64,000 bases of DNA, taken from positions 129,369,608 through 129,433,607 of the forward strand of contig CM050446.2 of assembly GCA_027563935.2 (NCBI GenBank), given 5' to 3'. This stretch comes from Costus lasius (lineage: Eukaryota; Streptophyta; Magnoliopsida; Zingiberales; Costaceae). The notes under the pieces are model-generated. The model saw only the letters and a program-made list of their open reading frames with translations. It was not told the origin of the DNA and did not search any database. This document shows positions 58,468 through 64,000 of the stretch, piece by piece (positions within the stretch are counted from its first letter, which is position 1; every line of letters begins with the position of its first letter). A program made the translations under genes and the position numbers.

Positions 58468-58856
58468 TGCATGTATGACTTCTACATGGTTCATATAACC
58501 ATATTTTATAAGTATTATGTGAAAATTTAAGTAACACTCATTTTGTGTTGACCTGGACTGGATTATGGCCTTGTTTCGAGTAGCTTCCGCGTTAGCATTT
58601 GCGGGCAACCAAAAATAGAAAGCGACATCTTTTGGGGAGCAGCTTCTTAGCTGGCTGCATGTATGACCTCTACATGGTTCATACTCTATAAGTATTTATA
58701 CATGTGTATGTGAAAATTTAAGTAAGACTCATTTTGTGTTAACCTGGACTGGACTATGGCCCTATTCTATTTGGGCCAGCTTCAGATGCATGTTAGGGTT
58801 TGCGGGTAGCCAAAAATAGGAAGCGACGCCGTTTGGGGAGCAGCTTCTCAGTTGCC
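58468..58856. repeat. Direct duplication of about 190 bp
   Basis: Copy 1 (58468-58655) and copy 2 (58656-58856) both run from TGCATGTATGAC through CATTTTGTGTT, ACCTGGACTGGA and GGGGAGCAGCTTCT. Copy 2 differs by substitutions and a short insert. Confidence 0.85.
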
Positions 58857-59783
58857 CTATATTGTTCCACATAAACTTCTCACAGGTAGCATTTCGTAAA
58901 TAAGAAGCAGCTTTGAGGGAATAGTAATGACAGCTGCCCTTACGCATCTCGCCACTTGTACGCGTTTCAAATGTTTGCCCTCGCTAGCTCTCCGTCTTCA
59001 GCTTCACCCGTCGTCATCGCCTAGTAGATCAGCTCCCGTCGCTACATCTTCTCGTCGCCCATCGCTGCACCTTCCTGTCACCCGTCGCAGCACCTTCCCA
59101 TCGCCGATGACCGCCCATTGCCGAGCCGTTGGCAAAGCGCTAAACACAACGATGTGGAATCCCAAATCTCATCCCTTTGCGTGGCGATAACAAAGTGGGA
59201 TTTGGGATTTTTTTTAATTTTTTTTACCAGGTATTAATAAATATGAATTTTTAAAATTAAAATAATAAAAAATATAAAAACAAGAGAATAAATATTTCTA
59301 TCTAAATTCATAGTATATAATAAAAATTAAATTTATATTTGTGATGTATTATGATTATTTCTTTAAATTTTGTATATTATGTATGTAGGGTTTGCACTCA
59401 GGGAATCCTTAAAAAAAATTTAAAAAATTTATGAAAAAAAATTATATTTGTATGATTATTTCTTTAAATTTAAAAAAAAATTAAAAATTAGGGAATTCTT
59501 GAAAAAAAAAATACCTATTTTAAGCTTAAATTCATGTGTGTAAGAGTCTAAAAAATATTCATTATTGTTGTTAGGTAATTTTATATTTCATATATGTTTT
59601 TATACTAAAAAATTAATTTTTATTATAAATTAAAAATATTTCTTAATAGAACCAAATAGCACAGCACAACAACTCTAAATTGCTTATCATACTAGCTAAA
59701 ATACTCAAACAACCTCAATTTTCTCAACTAACTCTGGTCAAACCAATCAAAAGCCAGAAGCTCTCGCTGCCCCCAAACCAACC
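58758..59783. mobile_element. Possible MITE-like element with GGCC…TTTGG ends
   Basis: The left end GGCCCTATTCTATTTGGGCC and the inverse of the right end GGTTGGTTTGGGGGCAGC are loosely alike, and TAT flanks both sides (58755-58757, 59784-59786). The core has a GC-rich part (58960-59180) and an AT-rich part. Confidence 0.4.
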
Positions 59784-61078
59784 TATATATCTCCTCAAAA
59801 TAAGTATCAAGGTTGGTGGTGTGTGCTCAACAAACTAATCACATGTGAGTTTATCCTCTTTTAGTGCTGTAGATATCATGTCTCTTGATTTATGCCAAGC
59901 CTTCTCAAAGGGTTTAAAGTGACTTTTGTTTTTTTGAAATAAGATTTCTTTACTTCAAAAATCTTATGCATAGCATTTTCAATGACTAGTTTTTCTGTTT
60001 GCCTCATATTTCTTCTATATGATCGAGAATAGCTTTATCAAATCTATTCAAGTAATCAACATAACTATTAAACTCAAATTTTCCTCATATTCTAGAGGTT
60101 TTCCGATCATTGAGTCTAGTACTAAGGACATTGTTTGGTTTATGTCATTCTCATTTCCATTTTTTTTCATTGTATGCCTTTTTTTTATTTTTCTTTATCC
60201 ATAACATAGAGATCATCTTTGTTAATTTCCTAAAGATGGGATTTAGATTCCTTTTTCATCCCATTCTTGCTTAATTTCTTATTTAGATGGGTTTTCATCC
60301 TCGTTAAAATGGCTCCCATTACCTAGAATTACTCAACGCAACCTTTGTTCTAGATAGTCTTCATGAGCTTCCTTGAATTTTAAATGTCTTTAGGGATATC
60401 TTTGTCTAGTTGAAGTGAGCTTGTCATTTCTTATTCTAAGTTCTTCATAGTCATAAGATCATTTGGGGTACCTTCTTCTCAAAAGAGTTGGCATTTTCAT
60501 CTTTTTACCATTTATAACTGTGGACTTCCGATGCCTTTGGCTTGGCCTGAAGAGTAAGACGTCAAGGTAAGCTTGCGTGAAGCTCTTAAAAATGCAAGCT
60601 ACATTGCCTTCAAAATATTCCTAGAAAGTACTGAAGTGAATCTGTAGAGTTTCCAACTAGTTGTATACATTTGCTCCTTATTATAATGATTACCTAGAAC
60701 CATTCTTTAATAACTTTATAGAACTAAATACATGGTTATGTGGACGGCAATTTAGATAAAGATTGTTAGAGAAAAAATCTTAGGGTTTGGATATTGCTAA
60801 CAACTCAGGAGGCAAAGCATATCCAATCATCAAAGTTAGGAGATAGGATTTGAGGTGAGCTCTCATGAATTATCTCCTCTTCTCTAAATATATCATAACT
60901 TGGGGCAAATCTTCAATGGCTGCTTCCTACTTTTCTGCTTATTGTGAGACTCCAACCTCCAACAGTGGATAAATGTCCTCACCTTGATGAAGGTCGCACA
61001 ACTTACTTTGATACAAATCCCATCTAAGGTTTTCAATGATGAATTTTACATAAAATCGCTTTGGATGATGATAGGGAC
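59784..61078. other. Intergenic, no gene recognised
   Basis: About 1.3 kb with many short frames broken by stops. May contain decayed retroelement sequence, but no domain can be named. Confidence 0.35.
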
Positions 61079-61088
61079 TATCTTAGAT

Positions 61089-61598
61089 TAGACCTGGCAA
61101 AACCTGGCCCAACTCGCTAACCCGACCTGACTCGACACAAAATTAGGTGGGTTCGGGTCAGCCATAATCGTGTTCGGGTTATAAACAGGTCAACCCATTT
61201 ATGATCCGAAAATAATCGGGTCGTGTCGGGTTATAAACGGGTTGACCCACTTAACCCGATTACGATATATATTTATGTATAAAAAATTTAAATATAAGCT
61301 CATCTAACTCTTATTACTAGTCCATAAGCCCAAATATCTTCTAATTATCTTTTAACTCAAATTTCGGTCCACACATAAGCCTAAAATTTATTAATTTTAA
61401 TAAAATTTTTATCAATTTATTATTTATGTTTAAAATATAAATGATAAACGGGTTATTCAGGTAGTATTGAGTTGACCCGATTATATTTAGATAGTGTTTG
61501 TATTTGACAGTTTGACCCAATTAATTAAATTAATTATATTTAAATTAGCTTAATCATGTCACAGGTCACATATGTCCGCTGATCTGAATTGCGATATC
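61089..61598. mobile_element. Small non-autonomous element flanked by a 10-bp repeat
   Basis: TATCTTAGAT occurs directly before (61079-61088) and after (61599-61608) a 510-bp segment that begins TAGACCTGGCAAAACC, as many hAT MITEs do, and carries CGGGTT/AACCCG repeats. The right end does not mirror the left, so class is uncertain. Confidence 0.55.
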
Positions 61599-61885
61599 TA
61601 TCTTAGATGTGAGAATTAGAAGAAATTTATATACTTAACTTAGTCATCTATTGGCATTTCTCATTTGACTCAAGCTTTGAGTTGACATAACACGTTTAAT
61701 AAGCACATGCTGACATGACACGTGGTCAAGTTGGATTCCATCACATTAGAAAGAAAAATAAAATAATTTATTTATATTTTAAAATAGAACTAAAAATAAA
61801 ATAAATAAATATTTTGGAGTTCTACATATTCATCTAAATCTTTATTCATTAGTTATATTTTTTTAAAAATTACTTTTTATTTCCA

Positions 61886-62075
61886 AATAATTTCTCTTAT
61901 AGTCTCTTCTAGAATATATTATCTTAATTATAAAATATTTATATATTATAAAAATATTTAACTTAATTTCTAGAATATATTATCTTAATTTCTCTTATAG
62001 TCTCTTCTAGAATATATTATATATTATAAAAATATTATCTTAATTATAAAATGTTTATATATTATAAAAAAATAT
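61886..62075. repeat. AT-rich imperfect direct repeats
   Basis: TCTCTTATAGTCTCTTCTAGAATATATTAT-type words occur at about 61890 and 61992, with TTAATTATAAAATNTTTATATATTATAAAAA near 61925 and 62038. Period about 100 bp. Confidence 0.65.
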
Positions 62076-62440
62076 AATTAGTTTAAAATATTTTAATCTA
62101 GCTAGTAAGATGACAATTAAGCTATCAAAGTTGAAGGTCACTGTAAGTACCCAAAATTATACCAACCTCATAATCGATAGACTAGCCTCACACAATTTCC
62201 AGACCGTTGGTTGAGACATTAGTTACGAACTCTTTAACATAAGGGTGAGCATGTCGGTATCTCAAAATGTCTTGATCCCGAGGTCCACTGCCGAAACCGG
62301 CGCACATCGATCGCCTCTTCTTGTCGCTTAATCCGCTGCTGTGCTTCTCCTTCTCTCCTCGCCCCTTGCTAGTGTTGGTAAAATTTTCGGCTGCTTGCGT
62401 TGATTGAAAGAGAGACGGGGGATATCTGCGCGGTGTTTGG
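62076..62440. other. Upstream region of the small-protein gene
   Basis: GC content rises from about 62270. 62340-62440 would be the 5' UTR, with pyrimidine-rich CTTCTCCTTCTCTCC. Confidence 0.4.
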
Positions 62441-62641
62441 ATGCTCCAGCTGCTGTTCGCGGTGGCGTTCTCGGCGGCGCCGCTGACGCTCTACGTCCCG
62501 CCGATTCGGAGCCTTAACCCCTTCGTGGAGGCGTTGGAGATGTTCTTCAGGGAGGTCGCGGTGTACTCGCAGCGGGCGTACCCGCGAATCCGTCTCGGAA
62601 TCAGCCGGATTCTCGCCGTCGCCTCCCGTTCCCTTAGGTAG
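62441..62641 (+). CDS. Small protein, 66 residues, unknown function
   Basis: It starts MLQLLFAVAFSAAPLTLYVP and ends RILAVASRSLR. The first 20 residues are hydrophobic (signal anchor or membrane segment), followed by RSLNPFVEALEMFFREVAVY and a basic Arg-rich tail. It sits in a local GC-rich island unlike its AT-rich surround, as expected for a genuine exon here. I believe similar 60-70 residue proteins exist across plants, but no function is known to me. The TAG stop overlaps GGTAGAT, which could instead be a splice donor (AG|GTAGAT), so it might be exon 1 of something longer. Confidence 0.6.
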   Translation: MLQLLFAVAFSAAPLTLYVPPIRSLNPFVEALEMFFREVAVYSQRAYPRIRLGISRILAVASRSLR

Positions 62642-62644
62642 ATC

Positions 62645-63583
62645 CATCACGTAGTACGTAGATCTGATTGCTCTTTTTTGCGCTTCTTTTTGGAAATAGC
62701 TGTGCAGTGCGTTCAATTTTTTGTTTGATAAAAAATTTCGTTTGAGAATAATGTGTGGAGCTGGTTTGATGCAGTGGAAAATGAATCTTGTGATCGAGAA
62801 ATTTCTACTTTTCGATTATCACAATTCATAACTGCCGTGTTGCCAAAACCTGCTTTTTTTTTGGTTTTTTTGATGCCGTGCAAAAGAGAAATCATAGAAA
62901 ATTCTTTGAGACGATAAGAACTATGGTATTCTGTGGTGCCCATTAGTTGCTCCTTTTTTGGTCTCGCTATTGATTTTGGATTAACAGTGATCATACCCAA
63001 CCTTTCTTCCATGAATAATATGACTCAGATGGGAGAATGACTTCTGGATTCGTGTATTTCCTACTGTTGGGTGATAAATTCAGAACATAGTCCAATTTGT
63101 TCGACTACCAACATATTCTTGGAGAAAGTAAGGTACAATGAACACATATCTTCATTGTTTCTTACCTAACGATTGCTGTTGGTCAAATGCGACTAACAGA
63201 AATCTATCTTTATCCTAGATCTAGAAATTTGAACTGTGCTTCTCGAACAGTGGGAACTAGAAACTTCAAGCTTTTGAATGTCAATGAAGGGCTTTGCATG
63301 ACTGATTGAGATTTTGGAATTCAAACGATGAGGAACAGTGATGAAAAGAAGCATGAGAACGACGAGTATTTGACATGGAGTTGAAGGTCGGGGTTTGTTG
63401 AAAGTGGCTATGACACAAATTTCTTTCCCATAATTTTAAATCGGAGATGGAAGACAAATCCTCTGATGAGAGTGAAGTGCGGAGATCAAAGTTACTGATT
63501 TCACACATATTTCGCACAGTTATTCTCCCGCAATTAACTGATCTAGGGGTGTTTGTGTGTTGAGGCGGCAGCAATCCGAGGAG
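62645..63583. other. Non-coding between the small gene and a possible next exon
   Basis: No clear ORF. May be 3' UTR, intron or 5' UTR of a gene at the right edge. Confidence 0.35.
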
Positions 63584-63670
63584 ATGGAAGGAATTTGTTC
63601 ATTCTCTGGCTCCCTGGATCCCCCAATAGCATCCAACTACTGGAGTTTTCCAGGTTCTTCGAATCAGCAA
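63584..63670 (+). CDS. Possible first coding exon, unknown gene
   Basis: ATG at 63584 opens MEGICSFSGSLDPPIASNYW, then SFPGSSNQQ, ending at CAA followed by GTAAAG, an acceptable splice donor. After this the frame runs into low-complexity TATATA. The peptide is not recognised. The rest of the gene would lie beyond 64000 or downstream of 63730. Confidence 0.3.
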
Positions 63671-64000
63671 GTAAAGATTTACTTTTATATATATATATAT
63701 ATTGCATATCTTGACCAGTTTTACCAGACTGGGGGATGTAATCGACTGTTTGTTGTTACGATTTGAAAGACAGAACCACAATGAATAAAAAAATTTGTGA
63801 CTTACTCGAATTTTAGATGATTGATTATCGGTGGAATAAAGGTGTTTTGATCCAAGTGGTAAATATAGAATTATATTCAAATAACTATGGGCGGGATGCT
63901 TAAGAAGCTCACGGAAAGTTGGTCGTGTCTGGTTGGGAAGGAAGTATTGATTGCAGTATTTATTAAAGCCCACCAGACATATATTGAGCTGCTTGATTGC
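63671..64000. other. Right edge, AT-rich, possible intron
   Basis: A TATATA run at 63688-63703; nothing else called. Confidence 0.35.

Noticed and set aside
61886..62075. AT-rich repeats as a matrix attachment site or origin
   Set aside because: Composition alone does not support it.

Overview
This is a stretch of plant nuclear genome dominated by transposable elements. Plant markers are a DYW-type pentatricopeptide gene close to Arabidopsis MEF1, the last exon of a plastid 2-oxoglutarate/malate translocator (DiT1), LTR elements primed by plant tRNA-Asp, and hAT elements with 8-bp target duplications. GC-rich coding exons in AT-rich intergenic DNA would suit a monocot, but I cannot prove that. 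Nothing bacterial, no CRISPR array, no tRNA or rRNA gene was seen. || Layout. 1-8366: a nested stack. Element X (LTR piece, minus) sits in the gag of Athila copy A (minus). A sits in element Y (Athila-like, plus), and Y sits in a minus-strand copia element. 8729-13749: a copia element with two 488-bp LTRs. 14008-23876: Athila copies B and C in tandem sharing one LTR. B has gag-protease and the env-position ORF but no RT/RNase H/integrase. 24258-26548: a broken plant-mobile/Ulp1-associated transposon gene with a tandemly duplicated exon and a hAT MITE in one exon. 27888-42223: a three-level nest. Athila copy D (31274-41552, perfect 5-bp duplication GCGTG) lies inside a decayed chromovirus, which lies inside an element with GTTTGG-type ends. 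D keeps gag-pol but lacks the env-position ORF, the mirror image of B. 42767-47430: truncated Tekay/Del-like chromovirus (minus). 48199-48561: DiT1 last exon. 49026-50927: a complete hAT-type element with an 8-bp duplication that carries a RING-H2 ORF and no transposase. 51655-52203: F-box At4g22030-like pseudogene. 53450-55410: solo LTR and a foldback element. 56319-58112: intact MEF1-like gene. 58468-62100: small repeats and MITE-like elements. 62441-62641: a small protein gene, then a possible first exon near the right edge. || Only the MEF1-like gene looks complete. The small protein, the DiT1 exon and the RING-H2 ORF are the other open coding regions. The most unusual structure is in the Athila LTRs: arrays of near-perfect 22-bp palindromes at fixed spacing (about 66, 77, 66, 67 bp) whose central bases vary, flanked by a TTCACGG/CCGTGAA pair also found alone in the related X and Y LTRs.
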